From the NCBI RefSeq assembly GCF_016907455.1, contig NZ_JAFBCB010000001.1:1550001-1614000 (forward strand): a DNA stretch of 64,000 nucleotides. Direction: 5' to 3'. Every line of letters begins with the position of its first letter. The stretch's first letter is position 1. Below the pieces are notes generated by a model. It searched no databases. It was not told the DNA's origin and saw only the letters and a list, made by a program, of their open reading frames with translations. Shown here in pieces: positions 43,807-51,083 of the stretch. Source of the DNA: Brachybacterium muris (GTDB taxonomy: Bacteria; Actinomycetota; Actinomycetes; Actinomycetales; Dermabacteraceae). The translations under genes were made by a program, and so were the position numbers.

Positions 43807-44469
43807 ATGAACACCATGCGCGGACAGGAACTGCTGGACACTCTGAACGGGAAGGCCCTCACCGATTGGCAGGGGTTCCCGGACGGCCTGCGGGCACGCT
43901 TCCTCACCAAGGATTTCGCCGGCGGACTGACGCTGGTGAACGCCATAGGCGAGGCAGCCGAGGAGGCGAACCACCACCCGGATCTCACCCTCACGTATCC
44001 GCACCTGGACGTGAAGCTGATCAGTCACGATGCCGGGGGAGTGACGGGCCGGGACCTGAGGATGGCCGGCCGTATCAGCGAGTTGGCAGCTGAGGCCGGA
44101 GTGAAGGTCGATTCAGCAGCGCCGACCGTACTGGAGCTGGGACTGGATACGGCGAACCGTGATGTGATCGGCCCGTTCTGGGCGGCTCTGCTGACCGGGG
44201 ATGCGAGCAATGTCGACGGTGACGACGTGGTCGATCCCAGCAACCGGGTACCGCTGCTGTGGTTCCAGGGCACCGAGCAGCACGATGTGCCGAAGCAGCG
44301 CATGCACGTGGATCTGTGGGTGGGTGCCGATCAGGGCGAGGCGCGGATCGCTGCAGCCGTCGCGGCGGGAGGAACCGTGGTCGACGATTCCCAGGCGCCG
44401 TCGTTCACGGTACTGGCTGATGCCGACGGCAACCGGGCGTGCGTGTGCACGATCGCGGATCGGCGTTGA
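43807..44469 (+). CDS. Pterin-4a-carbinolamine dehydratase fused to a VOC-like domain
   Basis: 220 aa. Residues about 1-97 are PCD/DCoH, with the active-site signature EEANHHPDLTLTY. Residues about 108-220 (VLELGLDTANRDVIGPFW through LLWFQGTEQ and HVDLWV) are a glyoxalase/VOC half-fold. PCD normally recycles hydroxytetrahydropterin, but actinobacteria often carry this fusion without an aromatic amino acid hydroxylase, so its substrate is unclear. Confidence 0.83.
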   Translation: MNTMRGQELLDTLNGKALTDWQGFPDGLRARFLTKDFAGGLTLVNAIGEAAEEANHHPDLTLTYPHLDVKLISHDAGGVTGRDLRMAGRISELAAEAGVKVDSAAPTVLELGLDTANRDVIGPFWAALLTGDASNVDGDDVVDPSNRVPLLWFQGTEQHDVPKQRMHVDLWVGADQGEARIAAAVAAGGTVVDDSQAPSFTVLADADGNRACVCTIADRR

Positions 44470-44754
44470 GCGATGTGGTGATGGGCGAGGACCTCGGGAA
44501 GCGGCGACCCCAGCCTGGGGGGGGGCTGCCTGACCTTCCGCAGTTGACATGAGACACGTAACTAGGGGTTATCTCAGAATGACTGCGCAAGTCGGATTGC
44601 TTCTCTCGCACTCTAGATGAGACTTCCGTAGCGCATCGAACCCCCACGTGACGGGCCGCTACCGCTAGTCCAGCACCCACAGTACGCCGAGCACCAGCCC
44701 GACCGACTACGAACTCCTGTCGAATGTCGGTCCACCTGGCTACATTCCAGGCGC

Positions 44755-44916
44755 ATGAGAGCGACCAATCAGCAGGCCCTGATCACCGCAGTCTTCGAGG
44801 CAGCCGAGCGCGCCACGGACAGCATCACCCACCTCGTGCCCGACCTCGACCGTGACCGCGCTGAGTACGCCGTCGTGAGCGTGCTCCTGGAGGAGGCGTG
44901 GGTCAGCAGTCGCTGA
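44755..44916 (+). CDS. Small hypothetical protein (53 aa)
   Basis: Open frame from ATG 44755 to TGA 44916, with a regular amphipathic pattern (ALITAVFEAAERATDSI, then Tyr-Ala-Val-Val-Ser-Val-Leu-Leu-Glu-Glu). No family recognised. Codon use fits the genome, but no clear ribosome site is seen, so it remains tentative. The preceding 285 bp (44470-44754) contain no gene; they include a run of nine G at 44517-44525 flanked by CAGCC/GGCTG. Confidence 0.4.
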   Translation: MRATNQQALITAVFEAAERATDSITHLVPDLDRDRAEYAVVSVLLEEAWVSSR

Positions 44917-44924
44917 GTCAGACC

Positions 44925-45113
44925 TCAGTCTCGGGGAGCCGCTCCACCATCCGCGAAGCCGGGGTATGCCCGGATGTCTCGCTTGGGCTCGGGAAGGCCG
45001 TCACGGCGACGTTGGGCCTCCTTGCGGCGGTCTTCTCGGTCCTCAGCCTCGAAAACCTCAGCAAGCGCTTCGAGGTCGGCCTGGAGGGTGTCTTGGGGGT
45101 TGTGCTTGGTCAT
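44925..45113 (-). CDS. Small charged hypothetical protein
   Basis: 62 aa from ATG 45113 with GGAGGG 6-7 bases upstream. Highly charged helix (VFEAEDREDRRKEAQRRRDG). It lies just downstream of the split membrane-protein gene on the same strand and could be the last gene of the TIR operon before IS insertion (inference). Unknown function. Confidence 0.55.
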   Translation of the reverse strand: MTKHNPQDTLQADLEALAEVFEAEDREDRRKEAQRRRDGLPEPKRDIRAYPGFADGGAAPRD

Positions 45114-45187
45114 GACGGTCCCTCCTGATGTGGGTTTGTGTGACTGGGTGCTATCGAGCGTAGACACACAGGCGTACGAGCAGGTTC

Positions 45188-45354
45188 TCACCGGCCCGTG
45201 AAGCGGTCATAAAGCCGACGCAGCGCGGACCGCTCCGCAGGCAAAGGTTCCGGCACTGTTGAACGAGGCTTTGTCCTGGGCCCGCGCTGGTCGAGGATGT
45301 CACGAACCTCGGAAGCAGGACGGCCCGCCGTGTTTCCGAGCCGTTGGATGTAGG
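45188..45354 (-). pseudogene. 3' fragment of the membrane-protein gene split by IS21 copy 2
   Basis: 54 in-frame codons (ERSALRRLYDRFTGR at the end) with no start, ending at TGA 45190-45188. When IS21 copy 2 and one CCTAC duplication are removed, this frame joins exactly the reading frame at 47959 to give a 261-aa protein. The 53 residues lost from the disrupted product form a basic, Pro-containing C-terminal tail. Confidence 0.88.
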
Positions 45355-45468
45355 TGAATATTCGCCTCGCTGGGGTCCGCTGATCGAGGGTTCGGGTGCC
45401 ACGTCGCTGCCGTAGCGGTGGCGTCGTTCGGGACCACCAGTGGTGTCGTTGGGGCCGCTCTGTCTACG

Positions 45469-45507
45469 CTCCTTCCGCCGTGTGTATAGGGCACGCGGCG
45501 GAAGGAG
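45469..45507 (+). promoter_or_regulatory. Leader hairpin hiding the istA ribosome site (copy 2)
   Basis: Same 12-bp inverted repeat as in copy 1, arms 45469-45480 and 45496-45507. GGAAGGAG (45500-45507) lies in the second arm, 9 bases before ATG 45517. Confidence 0.65.
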
Positions 45508-45516
45508 CAATCTGGA

Positions 45517-47079
45517 ATGGTACGGAAGATCAGGGCGAAGCTGGTGCTCCAGCTGCGCGCAGAAGGTCTGTCGGGGCGAGCGATTTCGTCCTCGCAGGGC
45601 ATGTCCCGCAAGTCCGTGAGGGCGGTGTTCGAGGCCGCTGACGCTGCAGGGATCGGGTGGGGCGATATCGCGGACGTCGCCGATGAGCAGGTGTATGCCC
45701 GGTTGTTCCCGGGCCGGGGCGAGCACGAGAGCGTGTTCGCACAGCCGGACTGGGAACAGGTCCATCGAGAGATGGCCAGGGTCGGCGTGACGCTGAAGCT
45801 GTTGCACGGCGAGTACTTCGACGCGACCACGGCGGCTGGGGATCCGGCGATGGGGTATGACCGGTTTTGCCGCACCTACCAGCACCACGTCATGGTCACC
45901 GGTGCCGCTTCGAGAGTCGGTCACAAGGCCGGCCAGAGCGTGGAGGTCGACTGGTCCGGCCCCACGATGGAGCTGGCCGATCCGGTCACCGGCGAGGTCT
46001 CGAAGGTGTTCTTGTTCGTTGCCTGCCTGCCTTTTTCTCGTTACGCGTTCTGCTTCCCGGCGCTGGATATGCGCCAGGAGTCCTGGCTGCGAGCGCACGT
46101 AGCGATGTTCGAGGCGCTGGGCGGGACGGTCCCGAGGATCGTTCCGGACAACCTCAAGACCGGTGTGGTGAAGCACCCCCGCGAGGGCGAGATCGTCCTG
46201 AACGATGCGTATCGCGAGATGGCAGCGCATTACTCGGCGGCGGTGCTCCCGGGGAGGGTGCGGAAACCGAAAGACAAGGCGAGCGTGGAGAACACCGTCG
46301 CGCACGTCGCGACCTGGGTCATCGCCGGGCTGCGGGATCAGCGATTCACGTCCCTGCCCGAACTTGCAGCCGCCATCGGGCAGCGGATGGAGGCCTATAA
46401 CGCGGAGCCGTTCCAGAAGCGGCCCGGATCCCGCGCCAGCGTGTTCGACGCGGAGGAGCGGCCGCTGCTGACGCCGCTGCCGGCGGTGCCCTACGAGATC
46501 TCGACATGGCACTACGGACGACGAGTGGGCAGGAACGGGCACGTCACGTTCGCGCGGAACTTCTACTCCGCGCCGTTCGCGCACATCGGCGCGAAGGTCG
46601 ATCTGCGCATCACGGCCCGGACGCTGGAGATCTATCAGGGCAGCCAGCGACTGACCAGTCACCTGCTGCTCCCGGAGACCGCGAGCAATGAGTACCGCAC
46701 CAACGACGCGGACCTACCTGCGGGCGAGCGTTTCCAGGCCTGGGACGCGCAGAGGGTGCGGGCGTGGGCAGATCGGGTCGGGCCGGCCACGGTGATCGTG
46801 ATCCAGCGGATCTTCGAGTCCGTGCCGATCGTGGAACAGGGCCTGGATCCCGCGTTGGCGGTGCTACGGCTCTCTCGCCGCTTCTCCGTAGATCGGGTCG
46901 AGGCGGCCTGCGCACTCGCGCTGACGGGACGGGTCCGTTCACCGCGCTATGCGCATCTGCACCCGATCTTGGCCACCGGGCAGGACAAGGTCGCCGCCCT
47001 GCGTCCACCCCGCGAGGAACCCGCGGAAGACGGCGGATACGTCCGTGGCGCCGACTACTACGCCGGAGGTGTCCGGTGA
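45517..47079 (+). CDS. istA: IS21-family transposase (copy 2)
   Basis: 520 aa, identical in translation to copies 1 and 3, with the HTH and the Asp-Asp-Glu core intact. Its 4-bp overlap with istB is preserved. Confidence 0.95.
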   Translation: MVRKIRAKLVLQLRAEGLSGRAISSSQGMSRKSVRAVFEAADAAGIGWGDIADVADEQVYARLFPGRGEHESVFAQPDWEQVHREMARVGVTLKLLHGEYFDATTAAGDPAMGYDRFCRTYQHHVMVTGAASRVGHKAGQSVEVDWSGPTMELADPVTGEVSKVFLFVACLPFSRYAFCFPALDMRQESWLRAHVAMFEALGGTVPRIVPDNLKTGVVKHPREGEIVLNDAYREMAAHYSAAVLPGRVRKPKDKASVENTVAHVATWVIAGLRDQRFTSLPELAAAIGQRMEAYNAEPFQKRPGSRASVFDAEERPLLTPLPAVPYEISTWHYGRRVGRNGHVTFARNFYSAPFAHIGAKVDLRITARTLEIYQGSQRLTSHLLLPETASNEYRTNDADLPAGERFQAWDAQRVRAWADRVGPATVIVIQRIFESVPIVEQGLDPALAVLRLSRRFSVDRVEAACALALTGRVRSPRYAHLHPILATGQDKVAALRPPREEPAEDGGYVRGADYYAGGVR

Positions 47080-47822
47080 GCGTGATCGATAACGACACGA
47101 AGCGGAAGCTGCGCGAGATGGGCGCGACCGCGCTGCTGGACGCGATCGATGCCCAGGATGAGGCTCACGTGCTGGGGATGTCGTTCCAGGAACGGCTCCA
47201 GCTGATCGTGGACGAGGCGCATTCCATCTTCAATCATGGAAAGGTCGAGGGTCTGATCCGCCGGGCGGGGCTGCGTTATCCCGGAGCGGACCTGCGGCGG
47301 CTGGATCTGGTCGAGGAACGGGGACTGAACCGGAACGTGATCGCGCAACTGGCAACCTGCTCCTTCATCCAGCGGCAACAGAACGTGGTCTTCCAGGGCT
47401 TCACCGGCTCAGGGAAGTCCTACCTCGGCTGCGCGCTGGCGAAGCAGGCCTGCCAGCACCGGCTCCGAGCCCACTACATCCGAATGCCCGACCTCGAAGA
47501 GGCCTGGGCCCTGGCAAAGGACAAGCCGCAGGGCCAGACGAAGTTCCTGCGGAAGTACTCCACGTTCTCGCTGCTGGTGATCGACGAGTGGCTGCTGGAC
47601 CATCCTGACGAGGGAATGCGTTCGATGCTGCTGGAACTGCTCGAGCGCCGCTATGACACCGGCTCGACCGTGTTCTGCACCCAGTACCCGAAGAAGGACT
47701 GGCACGCCCGGCTCGGTGGAGCAGTCCACGCCGATGCGATCATGGACCGCATCGTGCACAACACAATCTGGATCGACACCGGCGACAGGAACATGCGAGA
47801 ACACACCGCACTGCCCCAGTGA
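47076..47822 (+). CDS. istB: IS21-family helper ATPase (copy 2)
   Basis: 248 aa, identical in translation to the other copies; Walker A at residues 108-115. GTG start overlapping the istA stop. Confidence 0.95.
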   Translation: MSVIDNDTKRKLREMGATALLDAIDAQDEAHVLGMSFQERLQLIVDEAHSIFNHGKVEGLIRRAGLRYPGADLRRLDLVEERGLNRNVIAQLATCSFIQRQQNVVFQGFTGSGKSYLGCALAKQACQHRLRAHYIRMPDLEEAWALAKDKPQGQTKFLRKYSTFSLLVIDEWLLDHPDEGMRSMLLELLERRYDTGSTVFCTQYPKKDWHARLGGAVHADAIMDRIVHNTIWIDTGDRNMREHTALPQ

Positions 47823-47912
47823 CCCGATGCCGGCGGGAGCCAGTGGTCCCCACCGCGGCGGCTACTGGCCCCCGTCGGCACGATCGGCGGTCCCCAAGAG
47901 CAAGATTCGGTG

Positions 47913-47958
47913 GCTCCCACGACTACGAATACTCAGCTCCCACGACTACGAATACTCA
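47913..47958. repeat. Tandem duplication of the 23-bp IS21 terminus
   Basis: Two perfect copies of the 23-bp right terminus (47913-47935, 47936-47958), each ending GAATACTCA. Copies 1 and 3 have only one. Confidence 0.95.
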
Positions 47959-48582
47959 GTAGGTCCCGGACCTATTCATCTTGGCGACTTCCTTCTTGAT
48001 GTCACGAAGCGCGGAAGCGACATGGTGGATGTTGTACACGTCGGGCTGCATGGCCCCCGCCATCGCGTTGAGGTCCACTACTCCTGAGTCCCGGTGATCA
48101 GGCTTGCCCTTCTTCGCGGCGACGGTGCCTTCGTCGTACTCAACCGAGTAATCGTGACTGGTCGGCAGGTCCGACCTCCCTGAGTTCAGGCGTTCGTCCA
48201 TGGCGTCGTAGAACGTGCGCAACTCCTGACCTGGAGCAAGCATCGGAATGGGTTCTCTTAACCACCGCACTTCGCTGATGGGGGCTCCAGGCGTTTCGTT
48301 GGCCCGGACAGGCTCTGGGGTCAAACTGACCTTGACGTTGTACGCAGGGCGTTGCCCGATGTTTCGGATTACCAGGTCCATGACCCGCCAGCCGATTGGC
48401 GACGGTTCCGCAGTCACGATGATGTACGGGCGAGTTGCTTCTCGCTGGGCGGCCCGGGCGATCTGCACCTGGTTCCGGGCGTATAAGGCAGCGGCGATGG
48501 CGACCAGAAGGAGTCCAGCGGTCAGCAGGGTGTAGTAGGCAGTCCAGCCCGTGGCCGACAGGCCCCAGAAAGTGTCATCCAT
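47959..48582 (-). pseudogene. Single-pass membrane protein of the TIR operon, 5' part (split by IS21 copy 2)
   Basis: The first 208 codons of a 261-codon gene. Short N-terminus, one membrane helix (about residues 18-37, YYTLLTAGLLLVAIAAALYA), a helix with Gln/Arg, then a cytoplasmic beta-rich domain (RPYIIVTAEPSP, DLVIRNIGQRPAYNVKVSL). The IS end supplies a TGA directly after the break, so a protein shortened by 53 aa could still be made. It is 12 bp downstream of the three-helix membrane gene and belongs to the same operon. Domain family not recognised beyond a shared look with defence-island membrane proteins. Confidence 0.85.
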
Positions 48583-48594
48583 CGTGTGACCCCT

Positions 48595-49089
48595 TCATGG
48601 AGACGCCCCGGCCACTCTCGCCACGATGCCCACACCCAGGAGGACCAGGGTGAGGTAGACGGGGGCGATTGACCAAGACCTCCATACGGACGGTCCGGGC
48701 AGCAACCTTTCCAGCCACTCGGGCGCATCCTTCCAGCCCCCTGTCTCGTCACGGGTGAACCTGGCTGGCAACGCCTTGGTGCTGAGAGTGAATGCCTGAA
48801 TATCGGGGTCTCCCTCGGCAACTGCCCTATACAGGCAGCGATAGCGCTTCTCCTGCCTGAGGTAGTTGGCGTCCAGATAGGCGAACAGCAGCGTCGCTCC
48901 GACCCCCAGCAAGGCCACGGATTCGGCGTTCTGCGTCAGCGCATAGCCGTAAGCAGCAGTCACCACCGGCAAGAGCCACGCCTTGGCCGTGGAAGACGCG
49001 GCGGACATGCGGGTGACGATGGCTTGGATGAAGTCGAGGTGCTTGCGAGTGTCCTCAGGGTCACGCTGCGGCGGCTTCGGTTCACACAT
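48595..49089 (-). CDS. Membrane protein paired with TIR protein (candidate effector)
   Basis: 164 aa from ATG 49089. Soluble N-terminus with HLDFIQAIVTRMSAASS, then three hydrophobic helices: two close together (about residues 37-54 and 57-75, ending in FAYLDANYLRQEKRYRCLY) and one near the C-terminus (SIAPVYLTLVLLGVGIVARV). The FIQ...RM...K pattern and tight two-helix hairpin recall small SLATT-like or related membrane proteins that I recall being encoded next to DUF1863 TIR proteins. A role as a pore-forming or membrane-damaging effector is inference. Overlaps the HIT gene by 8 bp. Confidence 0.75.
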   Translation of the reverse strand: MCEPKPPQRDPEDTRKHLDFIQAIVTRMSAASSTAKAWLLPVVTAAYGYALTQNAESVALLGVGATLLFAYLDANYLRQEKRYRCLYRAVAEGDPDIQAFTLSTKALPARFTRDETGGWKDAPEWLERLLPGPSVWRSWSIAPVYLTLVLLGVGIVARVAGASP

Positions 49090-49531
49090 CGTCGCGGAGT
49101 CTTCTGCACGCCTCACGCACGGCCCCAAGCGCATGGTCCTTTTCTGCCTCGCTGTAGTCCGTATCCTCCGGCCAGATCGGTCCCATCGCATCGCCGTCCC
49201 AGCGAGGCACGAGGTGCACGTGGAGGTGAAACACGGTCTGGGTCGCCGCTTCTCCGCTGGACTGGATGACGTTGAGCCCCTCGGGGTGGAGCGCCTCGCG
49301 GATCGCCCCGGCGAGCCGAACTGTTGCGCGGGCGAGATGAGCCGCCGTCTCCTCGGAGAGTGACCAGATGTCCGGAACGTGCTTTCGTGGCACGACCATG
49401 GTGTGGCCGAGAACGGCGGGCTCGGTCGGGAAGAAGGCGACGACGTGCTCGTCCCGGTAGACCTCGCGGGCGTCTGGGTCATCCCGCTGGACGATCTCGC
49501 AGAATGGGCAGTCAGGCTCGTACGTAGGCAT
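49082..49531 (-). CDS. HIT-family nucleotide hydrolase in the TIR operon
   Basis: 149 aa. N-terminal CPFCEIV zinc/HIT entry motif at residues 8-14 and the histidine triad HLHVHLVP with His102, His104, His106. HIT proteins hydrolyse or transfer nucleotidyl groups (AMP-amine, ApnA, ADP-ribose-like substrates). The start overlaps the TIR gene by 20 bp and the stop overlaps the membrane gene by 8 bp, so it is translated with both. In this setting it could process or clear the TIR-made nucleotide (inference); a misplaced housekeeping HIT gene is the alternative. Confidence 0.92.
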   Translation of the reverse strand: MPTYEPDCPFCEIVQRDDPDAREVYRDEHVVAFFPTEPAVLGHTMVVPRKHVPDIWSLSEETAAHLARATVRLAGAIREALHPEGLNVIQSSGEAATQTVFHLHVHLVPRWDGDAMGPIWPEDTDYSEAEKDHALGAVREACRRLRDDV

Positions 49532-49997
49532 TCTGAACCAGTTTCGGAAGGGCGGCCTTGATGTCCGCATATACGGACTGGCTGTCCCAGCCGCTTGGGT
49601 TGTACGGCTGGATGAAGTCTGCGATGGTTCCTCCGCCCTGCAACGACACCTGTGCGAAGGGGTCGGGTCCTGCGCTCGCCGTGCGCTGGTTCTGGTCCTT
49701 CAGTCCGTGGATGCGCACGCCGCATAGCGGGATGTAGTTGTCCCAGGCGTAGGCGATTTCCTTTCGAACCCATGACCTGTTCGCGGTACCGGAGCCCACG
49801 AGAACGACCACGGCGTCCTTGCCCGCCATCTGCTTCTTGATCCATCGCCAGATGGCATCCTCGCCCTGTCGCTTGACGCTCTCCCAGTCCTGGGAGTCGA
49901 GGACCGGTTGGCCCTCGATGACGCCCATCGACTTGATGGTGTTCACACGCCACCAATCGTTGTCGTAGTGGAATGAGTAGAAGACTGACTTGGCCAT
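49512..49997 (-). CDS. TIR-like (DUF1863, ThsB-type) protein
   Basis: 161 aa from ATG 49997 behind AAAGGAG. Begins KSVFYSFHYDNDWWRV (beta-A and the DNDWWR loop of the DUF1863/MTH538 group), then GQPVLDSQDWESV, WIKKQMAGKDAVVVLVGS and SWVRKEIAYAWD, where Glu80 is the likely catalytic glutamate. ThsB proteins of this type use NAD to make cyclic or His-conjugated ADP-ribose signals in Thoeris anti-phage systems. No ThsA (SLOG/SIR2 or macro-domain) gene is present; instead HIT and membrane genes follow. Confidence 0.88.
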   Translation of the reverse strand: MAKSVFYSFHYDNDWWRVNTIKSMGVIEGQPVLDSQDWESVKRQGEDAIWRWIKKQMAGKDAVVVLVGSGTANRSWVRKEIAYAWDNYIPLCGVRIHGLKDQNQRTASAGPDPFAQVSLQGGGTIADFIQPYNPSGWDSQSVYADIKAALPKLVQNAYVRA

Positions 49998-50135
49998 GAT
50001 GGCTCCTTTCTCGTGGTCCCCGGTCTGGCCGGGCTCACGAACATCTCTAGCAGGCGGGTCCGACACACCTGGATCACCGCCAGAGGGGGATGGGGTGCAG
50101 CGGACGCTTCCCCTCGCCGCTGCACCCCACCTGAC

Positions 50136-50396
50136 CTACTTGACCCGCATCTGGATGCGAGTGCCCTCGCTGATGTGCGTCGCGTACTCGGTCAACTCGG
50201 GATCGGAGATCGACCCCCCGACCCGAGACCACTCGCGCCGCAGCACAGGCTTGATCTCGGAGACGGGCCGACCCTTGTAGCGACGGAGGAGGGAGTCGAA
50301 CATCTTCTGGTAGTCAGACGCGATGTCCTTCAGGGCGGGCCGGACGGCCTTCTCCAGTTCCTTCTCCCAGCCGGGACTCATCTTGAAGTTGGCCAT
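50136..50396 (-). CDS. Small helical protein of the TIR locus
   Basis: 86 aa, mostly alpha-helical (KELEKAVRPALKDIASDYQK, then MFDSLLRRYKGRPVSEIKPV), basic. No family recognised. It starts 3 bp after the 69-aa gene and ends 138 bp before the TIR start, so it may form a bicistronic unit with the 69-aa gene or lead the whole operon. Confidence 0.65.
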   Translation of the reverse strand: MANFKMSPGWEKELEKAVRPALKDIASDYQKMFDSLLRRYKGRPVSEIKPVLRREWSRVGGSISDPELTEYATHISEGTRIQMRVK

Positions 50397-50399
50397 GGC

Positions 50400-50609
50400 T
50401 CACACCCGCTGACTGATCGTCGTGCTCGGGTGGCGCTGGGCCGTGGACTCCTTGACGAACCGCCCGGTGATGGTGGAGCGGTGGACGGTCGTCTTGTTGG
50501 ACGTGCCCCGACCGATCCGTTCGGTCGTGGTCGTCCGGGGACTCCGACGCGCGGTCGAAGCCTTCACAAAACGCCCTGTGCGGGCGCTCCTACTCGCGGT
50601 GCGTGCCAT
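50400..50609 (-). CDS. Small protein with two GRFVK repeats
   Basis: 69 aa from ATG 50609 behind GGAGG. Two internal repeats, TGRFVKASTARRSPRTT (about residues 11-27) and TGRFVKESTAQRHPSTT (about 48-64), in a Thr/Arg/Ser-rich background. Small proteins with this repeat occur widely in actinobacterial mobile regions; function unknown to me. First gene of the minus-strand locus. Confidence 0.7.
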   Translation of the reverse strand: MARTASRSARTGRFVKASTARRSPRTTTTERIGRGTSNKTTVHRSTITGRFVKESTAQRHPSTTISQRV

Positions 50610-50663
50610 GGGGCTCGCCTCCGTTCTGGGCCGTGGCCCATTTGCGAGCACTGCGCATGGAAC

Positions 50664-50763
50664 GACTAGAGTCGGAGTCCTAGTTCGCCAACTAGACACC
50701 AGGCCCTGAGCGCTCCACCCCGGAGAGTTCGGGGCTTCGGTGCTCTTGGGAAGAAGTCTAGTT
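50664..50763. promoter_or_regulatory. Divergent control region with repeated CTAGTT motif
   Basis: Between the 69-aa gene (minus) and the DUF1643 gene (plus). Contains a perfect inverted repeat CTAGTT-CGCC-AACTAG at 50680-50695, a near-palindrome GACTAGAGTC at 50664-50673 and a third CTAGTT at 50758-50763. This looks like a set of operator half-sites for a dimeric repressor. The 217-bp region 50610-50827 has no gene of its own. Confidence 0.45.
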
Positions 50764-50827
50764 GCTGCTAATGACAACGGTGTAGTTCCTCCTTTGGGGC
50801 ACGCAGACTCTCGCGTAGGCTTGCCGG

Positions 50828-50970
50828 GTGACTGAGCGCGGCACCCTGCTGGTGGTGGGAAGCAACCCGCCCTCCCAGACCAGCGGGCAGCGCACCATTG
50901 CCCGCGTGCACCAGGCGGCGACGATCCTCGGCTTCGAGACAGCCACCATTGCCAACCTCTTCGTCCTGCC
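50828..50970 (+). pseudogene. DUF1643-like gene, 5' fragment (split by IS21 copy 3)
   Basis: First 47 codons from GTG 50828 (with LLVVGSNPPSQTSGQRTIAR and FETATIANLFVLP), matching the start of DUF1643 proteins. The frame continues exactly at 53559 after removal of the IS and one TCCTGCC duplication, giving 157 aa in total. Inserted sequence makes the gene non-functional unless the IS excises precisely. It is divergent from the TIR operon. Confidence 0.85.
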
Positions 50971-51083
50971 TGAGTATTCGTAGTCGTGGGAGCCACCGAA
51001 TCTTGCTCTTGGGGACCGCCGATCGTGCCGACGGGGGCCAGTAGCCGCCGCGGTGGGGACCACTGGCTCCCGCCGGCATCGGG

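Larger units (their letters stand above)
45355..47958 (+). mobile_element. IS21-family insertion sequence, copy 2, with duplicated right end
   Basis: Core 45355-47935 is the same 2581-bp element as copies 1 and 3. The right end is extended by an exact repeat of its last 23 bp (47936-47958). The target duplication GTAGG at 45350-45354 and 47959-47963 flanks the extended form, so the insertion occurred with, or was followed by duplication of, the extra terminal repeat. It interrupts the last gene of the TIR operon. Confidence 0.95.
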
